Positions 11,068-22,781 of a stretch of DNA of 64,000 nt are shown one piece after another; positions within the stretch are counted from its first letter, which is position 1, and each line of letters starts with the position of its first letter. Below the pieces are notes generated by a model, which worked only from the letters and a program-made list of their open reading frames with translations, made no database searches and was not told where the DNA came from. The position numbers and the translations under genes were made by a program. Source of the DNA: Nicotiana tabacum (Eukaryota > Streptophyta > Magnoliopsida > Solanales > Solanaceae); NCBI RefSeq assembly GCF_000715075.1, contig NC_134082.1:213392948-213456947 (forward strand). The letters run 5' to 3'.

Positions 11068-14000
11068 ATGGCGCTCCGTAGATTGTGGAATTTAGGTGTT
11101 TTAGGTTTTGTGACATTGATAATATTAGTGTTTGAGTCTCATCGAACATTTGGGTCCAGCACGAGAGGTCCTTTTGGCTTTCTTACTGGTGATAATGGCG
11201 TGAATGCTGCAGTACCAAGTGGTATGTGCGCCACTTTTGTGATTATTCATGGTTATAAATGCCAGGAATATGAGGTAATTAATTGCCAATTGATATCAGT
11301 CTCTGATCTACTCTGTTTTCAATGGCCACATCATAATGGCATTGTCCACCAGATTAAACAATGGATTTTAAATTTGTTTCTTCAATTTGGGATTTTTCAG
11401 GTTACTACTGATGATGGCTATATATTAAGTGTGCAAAGAATTCCGGAAGGGCGCGTAGGTGGTGGTGGGCAGAACAGGCAGCCAGTTTTATTGCAGCATG
11501 GGGTATTGGTGGTAAGCATGTTGGGACATACTTCGATTGTCTTAGTTTGACTTGACACAAACTTTAATATATAAGGTAAGACTTTTGATGTGGCTGTAAA
11601 ACTTTTGAAACTTGTAGTTTGAAACACGTCATAGTATTTGTGTGGATTGATATGTTTCCTATACAGAAAATATTGAAATGTACCAATCTTTTTGAAACAG
11701 ACTAATAAGAAATAATGTCAATCTTTTTAGACAGAAGGGTAACTTAGTATCAAAGCCTTTATCTTTCTCAAAGATATATCATGTCACGTAAATATATCAA
11801 AATAAACTAAATGTGGAAGCGTAATTCGATCCATAAGTACCAATGAAATTCTTTAATCTTATGGTTATTGATCTTTCAAATCAAGATGTTCGAATTTCAA
11901 AGAAGGCAACTCTCTCTTTTTTAAAAGTGGAATGCCAGAAAATAATCAGATATTCTAGGAAGGAGTATAATTTTATTAGTTTTAATTTAGTGCATCATTA
12001 AATTAGAACCTGAAATAAGTCATTTAAGCGTAAAAATTGATCCCTTGTACGTTGTTAGTTCTTAGGAGTACATTTCTTATAGGGAAATACTATGACAATT
12101 AGCTAAGTTCTGTCAGTTCATCTGTTGAACATAGGGATCAGAGCTTCATCTATTTCCTAATTCCTATTCCTCAGTAAGTTTATTTAATGTAAATTTGTGA
12201 CTGTTGTATCCCTTGTTTCCCCCCGGCTAGTAGTACTACTACTACAACAACAACATAGTGAAAATTTCACAGGTGGGGTTTGAGGATAGTAGGATGTATT
12301 CAGCCTTACCCCTACGGCCCTATCCTAGGAGGGGTAGAAAAACTGTTTTTGATAGACCATCGACTCAAGAAAATGGAAGAAGCACTGATTCCCCCGGCAA
12401 AAATACTGCAATAAAATACTTGCATTATTTTTTCTAACGCCTCCCGCCAAACGACCCCTTAGTGAGAGAGGATTTGAGGTGTGAAACCTAAAGGATTTTG
12501 ACACAAAACAGTAATACTGCGCGTATTTCCTCGTCATCTATCATTAACTCACTAGATGTACAATTTTCTTAGGTACAATTTGGCCAGCTTAGCAAAAGGA
12601 GACATGGCAGTTGATTTTTGTAAAATTTAAACATTAAACATTGTCCAATTTTAAACAAATATCTACTAGAAATTCGTTGTGATCCGTAATTTTAAGAAGA
12701 GGGAAAGATGAGCCCCCTTTCTTGTAGTGTAATGTATATCACTATTATTAGAACATAACAGAATAAATGATGTCAACCTGCAGAAATGAAAGCTCAGTTT
12801 GGAGCTCCCTCCATTCTTATCCCAAAATTAAGATTTTCTTGTTAACTAAGTAGGTAGTAGCTAGCCGTACGTCTGTACCTTAAGCTTTGCCACGTAATGA
12901 TGAGTGCACAAAATTCCTCATTTTGTCTTGGACCCAATCCCATTAAATTTAGACAAATTAAGCAGATACTCAGATATGGCTGGCTTATTGGCCTTTTGCT
13001 TAGCTGCTCACGAGAAGGTAACTTACAAAACATTGATTTATATGCTTATCCGCAGAGGCAAATAAATTGCATTGCAGAAAAAACTCTGTAAAAAATGCAG
13101 AAACAACTATGCAAAAATGCTTGTCACTCTTTATTTAAGGATGTAGCCAGTTGTCAATAAATAGGTAAAAATCATAGGAGACGATGACGACAATAACAAC
13201 AACAACCCAATAAAATCCCACTAGTGGGGTCTAGGGAGAGTAGTGTGTACGCAGACTTTACCCCTAACCCGAAGGAGTAGAGAGATTGTTTCCAAAAGAC
13301 TCTCGGCTCAAGAAGACAAAAGGAGACAATATCAGTACCACCACAGAAATTATAAGAAAAATGGCACCATGAAAATCAGAAGATTGATGTAAAGCAAAAG
13401 CGATAGCCAGTAAATAGACCCAGCACTATGAGAAACGAAAGAGTAATAAGACACAACACATAAAAATAAAAAATTATAGGAGACTAGGGTTTAAATCCTA
13501 AGAGAAACCAAAAAAAAGAACATTGTGATTTTTTCTCATACTAAATTTTGATGGCAAATTTATCTGACTCACAGGGGCGGAGCTAGAGTGTAGCCGGCGG
13601 GTTCGGCCGAACCCAGTAACTTTAGTTCGAATTCAGTATTTGGCTTAAAAAATCCATTGAATATTCATAAATTATTAATTTAGAACCCAATAACTTAAAA
13701 CGATTAGAATTACGAACCCATAAGCTTGAAATCTTGATTCCGCCTCCGCTGACTCATATACTGGCAGAAGATAGTAAATACTCATGAATGAAATAGTTAC
13801 TACGGGTAGGATTTACCTTAAAGAGGCAAAGCTTGTCTCTGAGTAAATATGGCATATTTTAATATACCAAAACGAATAGTACAAGATTTGGACACGTACG
13901 GTTAATATTTCAAACTAAAATATTAATTGCAGGTGAAGTAAACAAAATTTTGGACATTATTTTGCAGGATGGAGTAACGTGGCTACTAAATTCACCAGAA

Positions 14001-17000
14001 CAATCACTAGCAATGATTTTAGCAGACAGCGGTTTTGATGTTTGGATTTCCAACACCAGAGGAACAAGATACAGTCGTCGTCATGTGTCTCTTGATCCTA
14101 ATAATCCGGTATTTCTTACAATTCCACGTTAATCAATAACATATTTTTAATCCTTAAAAATTAATTATATGGTTTTTAACTGTCATTTCTAATGATAAGA
14201 GAGATATTAGGCTTGTTAAAGTAATTTTTAATCTTAAAATATATTATTTATCTAAGTTGCGGTATACACCAGGACTACTGGAATTGGACATGGGATGATC
14301 TTGTGGTCCATGACTTACCCACTGTCATTAACCTTGTTTTCAATCAAACTGGACAGAAGACTCACTACGTTGGCCATTCATTGGTAAGTTTTAGAACAGA
14401 AATAGTCACAATTTCAAAAGTTATCGAAATTTAGTCATTTTTTATGTAAAGTTAAATTTGAATGAACTGTTCAAAATCCGAAAAATACTCTAGTATAATT
14501 ATTGGAGTTCCAGCATAAGTATACTAGAACTCCAGCATATTATAATAGAGTTCCAGCATAAGTATACTGGAACTCCAGCATAATATATTGGAGTTCTAGT
14601 ATAATATACCGGTCCAACATAATATGCTGGAAGTTCATACACAGGTGCTCCAATCTCCAGTATATTATGCTGGAACTTTCCGCGTGTTGGAGTTCCAGCA
14701 TAAGTATAATGGAACTCCAACATAATATATTAGTGTTTTAGTATAATATACCGGTCCAACATAATATACTGGAAGTTCATACACAGGTGCACCAATCTTC
14801 AGTATATTATGCTGGATCGATCCCTGTTGCAGCAAAATAATTGCTATTTTTCAATGACTTTATAAATGCTGACTATTTTTGAATAACCGGTCCGAATACT
14901 GGCTAGGCACTATTTTTACCAGAAAGTCAGAAACTAATCCGAATCAATTCATGTAACAACTCAATCCACTAGTGAATTATCTGTTTTATGGACATATGCA
15001 TGCACTGTTTTAAAAACACGTCACTAAAATTTGATGTGTTTTCTTCATATATATGGCATCCAATATTTCTAGTATATTTTCATGTGGGATTTGCGTAAAA
15101 TGGTATGTCTCAGTTTACGCGAAGACTTTCATAAAGGAATTATTCTTTCAACTTCTAGTATATAATTTATAAACAACTAATATGGTTGAATTTTGAAATT
15201 ATAGGGAACATTGATAGCTTTGGCGTCATTCTCCGAAGGAAAACAAATAGACAAGATAAAATCAGCAGCTTTGCTCAGTCCAATTGCTTACTTGAGTCAT
15301 ATGACCACTGCACTTGGCGTCGTTGCAGCCAGATCATTTGTTGGCGAGGTAAAAGCAAAATTAATTAATTAAATCATCTTTTTTAATTACATTTATCTTT
15401 AGTGGAATTCATTTAATTAAACTCAGAGGGGTTGCTCTGATGGTAAGCAACCCCCACTTCCAACCAAAAGGTTGTGAGTTCGAGTCTCCCCAAGAGCAAG
15501 GTGGGAAGTTCTTGGAGGGAAGGATGTCGGGGGTCTATTTGGAAACAGTCTCTCTACCCTAGGGTAGGGGTAAGGTCTGCGTACACACTACCCTTCCCAT
15601 ACCCCACTAAATGGGATTATACTGGATTGTTGTTGTTGTTTGTTGATAATACTAATTTTGGCGTATCAATGTCAACAGATCACTACAATATTTGGTCTTG
15701 CAGAATTTAATCCAACAGGGTAAATCACTTATGACTAGCCAGCTAGTAGTCATTTTTGGTTTTCTCCTCCTTCTCAATTGATAACAATATAATATTTGTT
15801 ATTTTTCAGTCAACCTGTGTCTATTTTTGTCAAGGCCTTGTGTGCTTACCCTGGAGTAGATTGTTATGATTTCATGACTGCACTTACTGGTAATAAACCT
15901 AATTTAATTAGACATATTCTTCAATAATTGACAAAGTCATTTCCATTTGCTACATTTTTTAAAAGCTTAATTAATTACTTTCCACATGGATATAGGGAAG
16001 AACTGTTGTCTAAATGCCTCCACTGTTGAGCTTTTCTTGAAGAACGAACCTCAACCCACATCGACAAAGAACCTTGTGCATTTGGCTCAAAGTAAGTCTC
16101 TTCAATAATATTTGTGCTAACACCTTGATCGTAGTATATTTTGTATGACAAGTTTCATTTTTCATGAAATTTATTTTTCACCAAAAACTCATTTTCTAAT
16201 GTTTAGTTGTCATCAAATATAGAAAAACATTTTCCATCAAAAAGGGAGTAAATGACTTTCTTCTCCGGTGCAAATTTTTAACAAAACACTATTCAATTTT
16301 CTAATAGTACTATTAATTTCATTTATATTTTTTCAGAAAATATTTTTTATTCACCAACCAAACACGGAAAAATACGTTTACCATGAGAAATGTTTTTAAC
16401 ACTGTACAAATTTGTTCAAAATTTTATGTTTTTTTTACAAGAAAGTTTTATTTTTACACATAAATTTGAAAATAACACAACTAAATTGACCAATTTCCAT
16501 CGAGGAACATGACTTCCGTCATATTAAACACACTAAAAGGGCAGTCCGATGCACTAAGCTCCCGCTATGTGCGGGGTCCAGGGAAAGGTCAGACCACAAA
16601 GGTCTATCATACGCAGCCTTACTCTGCATTTTTGCAAGAAGCTGTTTCTACGGCTCGAACCTGTGACCTCCTGGTCACATGACAACAACTTTACCAGTTA
16701 CATCAAGGCTCGTCATATTAAACACACTATAGAGCTTAACCATTTATTTAGTCATATGCATGTTGCTACTTATTTATCTTAAACTATGTAATTAAATGCA
16801 GCTGTTAGAGATGGAATCCTAAAGAAATATGACTATGGGAGCAACAACTACAATTTGGCACATTATGGTGAAGCTAAACCTCCACAGTATGATTTGGCAA
16901 ATATCCCTCGAGACCTTCCACTGTTTATCAGTTATGGAGGCCAAGACGCACTATCTGATTCTAAAGATGTCGAGACGTTGCTCGATTATCTCAAGTTGCA

Positions 17001-17124
17001 CGATGTTGACAAGTTACACGTTCAATACGTCAAGGATTATGCTCATGCTGATTTCATTATTGGAATCACTGCTAAAGATATTGTCTTTAACCAGATTGTA
17101 AACTTCTTCAGAAACCAACACTAA
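11068..17124 (+). CDS. Secreted acid-lipase family protein (triacylglycerol lipase 2-like)
   Basis: Nine exons: 11068-11274, 11401-11511, 13968-14108, 14273-14383, 15205-15348, 15679-15719, 15810-15889, 15996-16091, 16802-17124 (1254 nt, 417 residues). Every junction is GT-AG and in frame. Residues about 8-24 are hydrophobic, giving a signal peptide or anchor. The N-terminal lipase segment has GYKCQEYEVTTDDGYIL, then HGVLVDGVTW and NTRGTRYSRRH of the alpha/beta-hydrolase fold. The nucleophile elbow GHSLG, split by intron 4, gives catalytic Ser189. GGQDALSD gives Asp359 and YAHADF gives His392, by analogy with gastric lipase. Length and architecture match Arabidopsis MPL1 (aphid-induced) and LIP1, so it should hydrolyse acyl esters in the secretory path or apoplast. 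Which of the two it is closer to cannot be judged here. Introns 2, 4, 5 and 8 carry transposons, yet the reading frame is intact. Confidence 0.92.
12241..12400 (-). mobile_element. RTE-type LINE 3' end, decayed
   Basis: An (AAC)n start, a GTGGGGTTTGAGGATAGTAG block and a CCTTACCCCTAC block give the common (TTG)n-tailed 3' end read on the minus strand. No tRNA-like head follows, so this is more likely a truncated LINE end than a TS SINE. It lies in intron 2 of the lipase gene. Confidence 0.5.
13187..13500 (-). mobile_element. RTE-type LINE 3' end
   Basis: On the plus strand: (AAC)n, GTGGGGTCTAGGGAGAGTAG, GTGTACGCAGACTTTACCCC, then AGACAATATCAGTACCACCA and CCAGTAAATAGACCC. The same order, with the same extra 3'-UTR words, occurs at the end of the LINE at 41406-42417 that still carries reverse-transcriptase coding sequence. 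This is therefore a 5'-truncated copy of that LINE in intron 2 of the lipase gene. Confidence 0.65.
13572..13748. mobile_element. hAT-type MITE, 177 bp
   Basis: Flanked by a perfect 8-bp duplication CTGACTCA (13564-13571 and 13749-13756). The ends are imperfect inverted repeats, CAGGGGCGGA against CGGAGGCGGA (reverse-complemented right end). The 8-bp target duplication and C(A/G)GGGGCGG ends point to the hAT superfamily. It lies in intron 2 of the lipase gene and is related to the MITE split by the copia element at 23296-28512. Confidence 0.75.
14480..14930. repeat. Dispersed repeat with internal tandem duplications
   Basis: Intron 4 of the lipase gene holds alternating GAGTTCCAGCATAAGTATAC and AGTATATTATGCTGGA blocks, with an internal copy (around 14590-14690 and 14715-14815) of a unit with GGAAGTTCATACACAGGTGC. 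The right end (GCAGCAAAATAATTGC to CCGGTCCGAATACTGGCTAG) matches 7600-7700 in reverse. The blocks contain many short palindromes and would fold strongly when transcribed. Confidence 0.6.
15426..15646 (+). mobile_element. TS-type SINE, full length
   Basis: Starts GAGGGGTTGCTCTGATGG and contains GTGAGTTCGAGTCTCC (B box), GGTAAGGTCTGCGTACACAC and a (TTG)n tail at 15628-15645. At about 220 bp it is complete from tRNA-like head to tail. It sits in sense orientation in intron 5 of the lipase gene, only 33 bp before the acceptor of exon 6. Confidence 0.88.
16536..16710 (-). mobile_element. Au SINE, complete, with perfect target duplication
   Basis: On the minus strand it begins AGCCTTGATGTAACTGGTAA, carries GGAGGTCACAGGTTCGAGCC (B-box region), continues through the Au-specific body, and ends GAGCTTAGTGCATCGGACTG plus a short T-run. 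It is flanked by a perfect 19-bp direct repeat CGTCATATTAAACACACTA (16517-16535 and 16711-16729). It lies in intron 8 of the lipase gene. The perfect duplication indicates a fairly recent insertion. Confidence 0.9.
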
Positions 17125-17504
17125 GCTAATCATCCCTTTCATCAAACGGCGTTTGATTATCAGAACGAGAATCTCCTCCCATCTGCCCCTTTCAGGGAAC
17201 AAAAAAGAGATAGATAGGCAGAGAGATCTAGAGAGAGAGAAAGGAACGAAATAAAAGAAAAGAAAAGAAAGGAAAGGAAAGGGAATGATCAATGATGGAG
17301 TTTTTGTATGTACAAAGTCAGTTTGCATGCTCAAGTATTAAGAAATGAAAAGATTTCTACAGACTACTATTGCAAAACTGATCAATCTTCTAGTGTGTCT
17401 AACACCTTGGGAACTACAAATAAAAAAGACTGGGAGAGTAAACCAGCTCTTTCCACGAGACAGGGTAATTTCATACATGGTCATATCATTATTATTTTTT
17501 CTAC

Positions 17505-17642
17505 ACAACAACAACAACAACAACAACAACGACAACGACCTAGTATAATCCCACGAGTGGGGTCTGCAGAGGGTAATATGTACGCAGACCTTACCTCTAC
17601 CCCGAAGGGTAGAGAGGCTGTTTCCAGGAGACCATCGGCTCA
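17505..17642 (-). mobile_element. RTE-type LINE 3' end
   Basis: (AAC)n at 17505-17528 is followed by GAGTGGGGTCTGCAGAGGG, TACGCAGACCTTACCTCTAC and GGCTGTTTCCAGGAGACC. No tRNA-like head is present. It lies about 380 bp downstream of the lipase stop codon. An AG-rich purine stretch (17200-17285) separates it from the gene. Confidence 0.55.
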
Positions 17643-19374
17643 AAGTCATATTAGTAAGTAGTAATGATTATGTTTTTTTATACAAAAATCATAAAAATTT
17701 TACTAACTCACACAAAAATCATAATGACCGAAAAATACAACTTTCTAATAGTAGTTTTTTATTTCTCATTCCACGTTTTGTATTCTTTATTTTCAATTTA
17801 ATTAATAAATTATAATTCAATTAAAATAGGAATGATCCAACCCGACCCAATCTGATTCGGCCCCCACGAGACGAGATTGTTGAAATTCTCTTGATGTAAA
17901 TTGGGGTAATATCACTATTACGTGCCAGAAACTATTTATATTTAGTAGCCGAAAAAGTATATAAAACTTGTATAATTTTTGTATATAACATACAGAATGT
18001 ATATATATATATATAAAAAAAAATATATATATTTTTTGACTATTATTTTAAAAGCGGTTATACAGTGTTATTTTCCTACGAAAATTGATGATTATTAGCT
18101 ATCGATCTAGAAGAGCACGAACAATCACCAATTATATATCTTCGCTAATGATTTTGACTTCACATTTAAGGAAAGCAAAGATTAAACAGGCAAAAGGTGG
18201 TATTATCATTTCAAAAGAGTCATGTGTTGGCCTACAAATATACAAGTCTTTCGACTATTAATTAGTTACTAAATCCAAAAGTAATCTGTTGCCAAAATTC
18301 TACTGAAAATTAGCTTCCTTTCGCTATATTTCATCAATAATAGGAAATCAATAGCACCTAACTGACATAAAAAAAAAATTAGACTGGTTACTTAGATTAA
18401 AACCCAAGTCTCCGAAATATCAGTGTACCAACCATAATTATTTCCTTAACGTCCCCTATCACACTCAACTACCTAAGTTTGTTGACAAGCCCATTCTCCT
18501 ATGTTTGGACAAACAGACACCAAATTGTGTGAACATGATCAAGCAGATAAAGAATAAACCATTTGTTATCATTTTTTGTTGGCAATCCGCTAGGCAAACG
18601 TCTAGGGCTAAGTTTTTTATTAATAAAAGAACAGAAAAATACAACAAATAGGAAAAGTACAAATAAGGGGGACAATAGCACCGGTATTGTTACCCATATG
18701 CCCTGACTATATAATCACTCATCTGCGCCTCACACTGCCTTATGATGACAGCTTCATGTAGAGGATTCATGGTGTAGCTGTCGGCAACGTCTCACGAGGG
18801 CATATAATCTCATAACCGTGTGGATATTTTCCAAAGGCATAGGACCAAGGCAACACAAACCGGGCTAAATCTTACCTTACTAATCCTATTGAGGCAAATA
18901 AAAAGCCTCGCTTACTAACAAGTATGTAAAAAGAAAGAACTGGAAAGAACCAAATATTTAATGATCATCACAGAGTTTATAACATACTCTGTGATGATAT
19001 TACAAATGAGTATACTAACATAATAGTAGAATAAAATGATGAAGGAATTAAAATGTTGTCCCTTCTTGTCCGAACTTGTAATTTCTTCAATTTGTAACTC
19101 TTTTTCATCACAATCTCAATTCTTCAACCATAAGACTTGTCACAAAAGTTTGGAATTACAAACAATCTTGAGATTCAAGATTGGTTGGTACCAAATCAAT
19201 AAAATGGCAATCATGTCAGTACGTAGAGCTTTTAAAAACTGTATTTATACCATTGAAACTTCTCCTTATTTGCTATGCATTTAAATATATCAGGTTCATC
19301 TTAATTAGAAATAAACTAGTACTAGTACCTATAATAAGCTTGGCAAGTTAGGACAAAATCATTTTGTCACCAAC
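17643..19374. other. Intergenic DNA between lipase and phytocyanin genes
   Basis: AT-rich with a TA dinucleotide run near 17998-18030. No coding region or clear transposon end was found. The last 130 bp before 19375 include TATTTATAC (19242) and TATAATAA (19329), either of which might serve as a TATA element for the phytocyanin gene. Confidence 0.4.
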
Positions 19375-21023
19375 ATGGAGGCTCTACGAAAATCTTTGTT
19401 GATTTTTGCTATTGTTACAGTAATAATCCAGAATAAAGCAATGGCGGCACAACATGTTGTTGGGGGGAGCCAAGGATGGGATGAATCCACTGATTTCAAC
19501 TCCTGGGCGTCTGGTGAGACATTCAAAATTGGAGATACACTAGGTTCGTTCATTGCTTTTTTCTTGTTCATATATACCAAAATTAGGGATAATAGCACTT
19601 TCGGTCTCTCAATTATTGATAAAATTTTGATTTTGATCTTTGTCTAAGTACAGTCAACCTTTAATTAAAATGTCCATCTTTTATCTTTGCGATATATGTC
19701 TAAGTACATTCGAGTATTCGACCTTTAACTAAAATGTCCATCTTTTATCCTTTATGTAGAAAGTATGTTACATCTATACTACATATAGGACTATATTACC
19801 CTCAAATATGGAGTAACAAATGCAAATTTAACATATACGTGAGTAACTAAATGCACCGCTAGAAGTTCAGCAAAAAACGACCACGATCGACCAACCAATT
19901 TTGGTCGGTTGGTCGGTTTTCCAAAATGTTTTAATTTTTAATTTTTTTTTACGAAACCGACCAACTTTGGTCGGTTTTGTTTAGCGCAAAAATGCGGGAA
20001 ACTATTTTTGAGAGCCGCAAAATTTATTTTTCAAGAAACTGACCAACTTTGGTCGGTTTTTCATTAAAATAAATTAAAATTTAAATTTAAAAAATCGACC
20101 GAAATCGGTTGGTTAATTCGGCCGGTCATTTTAAAAAACCGACCGAATTTATTTTTTAATAAAAATGACCAACTTTGGTCGGTATAAATAAATGAAAGAC
20201 AGTCTTAAAACAAAATGCACCAATTGTCTAGTGGTAGAATAGTATCTTGCCATATTACAGACCCCGATTCGATTCCCAAATTGGGCATTTTTTAATTACA
20301 TAATTAAAATACCGACCAACTTTGGTCAGTTTCTTCGGCAATTGTTTTTTTTTTAATTTAATTGACCGACCAACTTTGGTTGGTATGCTCTTCCGACCTT
20401 CAAAATACCGACCACACATTAATGGTCGCGTTTTGGACGGTTATTGATCATTACTGACCAATTTTGGTCGATTTTTTTAGACAGTTTTTTTCGAATTTCT
20501 AGTAGTGATGGTACATGGTTAAGAATTTACAAAATTTGTAAAGATTCGCGAGCCGAGTGATCAGACATACATATTTCAATTAATTGAAGTTTAGATATAT
20601 TTAGCCAGATATCACAACGTCCAATCATTTTCATTAATGTGATCAAGTTCCAACTTTTCAATATATTTTGCAGTATTTAGGTACAATCCAGGCCTTCACA
20701 GCGTTGTGGAAGTTGAGGGTGAAAGTGCATACAAGAGTTGTGATACAAGCAGTTCAGTGAACTCAATGAGTGCAGGTAACGATGTTGTTAAACTAAACAA
20801 GCCAGGGACTCGATATTTTGCCTGTGGAACAGCAGGTCACTGTGATCAAGGAATGAAGCTTAAGATCACAACTGTTACTGGAAATGCACCTTCTAATCAG
20901 GCTGCTACTTCTTCGAACCCTAGTTCTTCTTCTTCAGCCGATTCGCGTCGTTTTTCTACTGCGTTCTTCACTTTCATAGCAGCAATATTTACTCTACATA
21001 TGGCTCTAGTCTTCCAGTTATAA
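19375..21023 (+). CDS. Phytocyanin (uclacyanin-like blue copper protein), likely GPI-anchored
   Basis: Two exons, 19375-19543 and 20674-21023 (519 nt, 172 residues), with a GT-AG junction that splits the codon for Val57. A signal peptide covers residues 1 to about 25. The plastocyanin-like domain follows, with VVGGSQGWD near its start and FRYNPGLHSVVEV. Predicted copper ligands are His65, Cys107, His112 and Met117 in the C-x4-H-x4-M arrangement. Met as axial ligand favours the uclacyanin/plantacyanin type over stellacyanins, which use Gln. Cys79 and Cys113 can form the family disulfide. After the domain come a Ser/Asn/Pro-rich linker (about 124-142) and a hydrophobic C-terminus typical of a GPI signal, so the protein is expected at the outer plasma membrane as an electron carrier. 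The single intron at this position is typical of the family. It contains a CACTA transposon. Confidence 0.92.
19854..20507. mobile_element. Non-autonomous CACTA (En/Spm) element
   Basis: The right end reads GAATTTCTAGTAGTG, whose complement is CACTACTAGAAATTC, the standard CACTA terminus. The left end is CACCGCTAGAAGTTC, 12 of 15 identical. A 3-bp target duplication ATG flanks it (19851-19853 and 20508-20510). The interior holds roughly nine copies of a short palindrome-like motif GACCAACTTTGGTCGGT, in keeping with subterminal transposase-binding repeats, plus a tRNA-Gly-like segment. There is no coding capacity. It lies in the phytocyanin intron and splits no splice signal. Confidence 0.85.
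20217..20287 (+). pseudogene. tRNA-Gly (GCC)-like pseudogene inside CACTA element
   Basis: 71 bases align without gaps to the plant tRNA-Gly(GCC) pattern: GCACCAATTGTCTAGTGGTA (acceptor, A box), TTGCCAT (anticodon GCC) and GATTCGATTCCC (T arm, B box). At least three acceptor-stem pairs are broken and the T stem is mismatched, so it is unlikely to make a working tRNA. Length and internal promoter boxes are preserved. It lies wholly within the transposon, so it was captured or carried rather than being a genomic tRNA locus. Confidence 0.75.
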
Positions 21024-22781
21024 GATAAACTTTTGCTTTATTTGGTTCTATGTTTTGCACTTGATGAGGCGGAGTATATTGCTGGTATTTATAGGGAGTG
21101 GAGTACTATGTTAATTTTGTCTATAAGTTGTTCATGTGTTGTATTGTAATTCTGTTACTTCAAATTTTGTAAGGAGATCAATAATGACAGCCATTTGTTT
21201 CTTTTGTTGTTTCACATTTTTTTTGACGTATCTATTAATGCTTTTCTTAGTGAAATCATTCTCCTGTGTTGGTTACCCTGAATTGTTGTAAATGTATTGT
21301 TCATTAGATGCTACCGGATGACAGGTATTTATTTTATTTTTATGAGCATCATTCTTTCCGGTTACAAATGAAACAGTTGTCTTCGGTCTTAGCTATTATT
21401 TGCCTTCGGTTCCACATATCACCCTCTTATGCAATGACTTAACATAGCATATTTCACCCTATACAGATAGTCTTCATGCTTTCCGGTGATATAACTTTGT
21501 GTCGTCGGAAAGTTGGTAGAAATATAATAATATAATTGAGCATAATTTTCATGAATATATAATTTAAATTATAAAAATACATTTATTTAAATAATTATTT
21601 TTATATTACGTGCGTGGAATATATATTTTACAACTTTTATTTTCTTTCATTCTAAATTGTGTAAATAAATTTTTGAATATTTATTGTTAATACTAAAATT
21701 ATTATTATGAACACAATATTCTAATTAATTTTTTTACTATGCTCATTATTTTGTTATTCCAGCACTATATATGCTTAAATACTTTTACTTTTTTAATTTA
21801 TAAATAAAATTTATTTATTCTATAGGTAAGTCCATAATATAAATTAAAAAGGGGAAATCATAATATTAAAAAGTTTTAAAAAAATAAAAAGAAGATAAAT
21901 GTTTATAATTTAGAGGGTAAAATAGGTATTGGCAATCCAAAAATTGGAAAATCTAGTTGAGTGACCTTCTGAGTGTTATAGGCATAGTTCAGACGTTGTT
22001 ACAAACGAAAGAAAAGTAACTTTAGGAGATAATTTGGAATAGTTGAGTGACCATTTGAGTAATGGAGTCCAATTTAGTTCTATCAAGTTCAAATTAGATG
22101 AATGAGATGCTTTCAATTCCTTGTAGTCTTTTAGATGAGCGGGTCTCTCATATCCAATAACGAAAATAAAAGAATTTTACACTGTCTAGTCAATTAAATG
22201 AAATTATTATCTATAAAAAATATGATTATTTCTAGAAAAATAAGACAATCTTACATACTATAACAAGTTAATTAAAATGCACAAGTTTACATTATCATTA
22301 TATAAAAGTTAAATTCACATTTTTTTTGTGTTGCTATGCAAATTGGCATATTGGTTGGTTAATGGCATGACATGGGTGTATTTTGAAAGGATTGTCGAGG
22401 GAGTTTAATAAATATCCCAAAAGAGAAACCCAATCTGCAAACCTATTGGGTAAATAAAGGCGAGTAAACTAGATTCGTCTTAAATATATCAATTTACTAA
22501 TACATGTTAGATGATTACATATAAATACTCAGATATTATAGCCATTTATATAAGTTAAATTGATAGAAGCAATAGAATTATATTTTCCTCGATCTACACG
22601 TTTTCACCAGAAAAAGATTGATTGAGATTGTTTCTCGGGTGAATTCATAGGTTATTACCACTATGGTACCGAAGTTTGTACTATTAATACACACAAAAAA
22701 ATGTGTCATTTATTAATGGAAATTGATGTTTTAGTCAGCCAATCTCCAAGGATCCTGGGGCATGTAGCATTCTAAATATTA
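21024..22781. other. Intergenic DNA downstream of phytocyanin gene
   Basis: The first 200 bp are likely the phytocyanin 3' UTR, with TATTGTAATTCTG and AATAATGACAG near 21143-21190. The remainder is AT-rich with no recognisable gene, RNA or transposon end. Confidence 0.4.

Noticed and set aside
15436..15500. tRNA-like sequences at SINE heads as functional tRNA genes
   Set aside because: The A and B boxes belong to the SINE internal promoter. No complete cloverleaf forms and the sequence continues into the SINE body and (TTG)n tail.
17338..17661. Overlapping open frames of 103-117 codons downstream of the lipase gene
   Set aside because: They run through the (AAC)n repeat and the LINE tail and encode Gln- or Leu-runs. 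No exon structure supports a gene.
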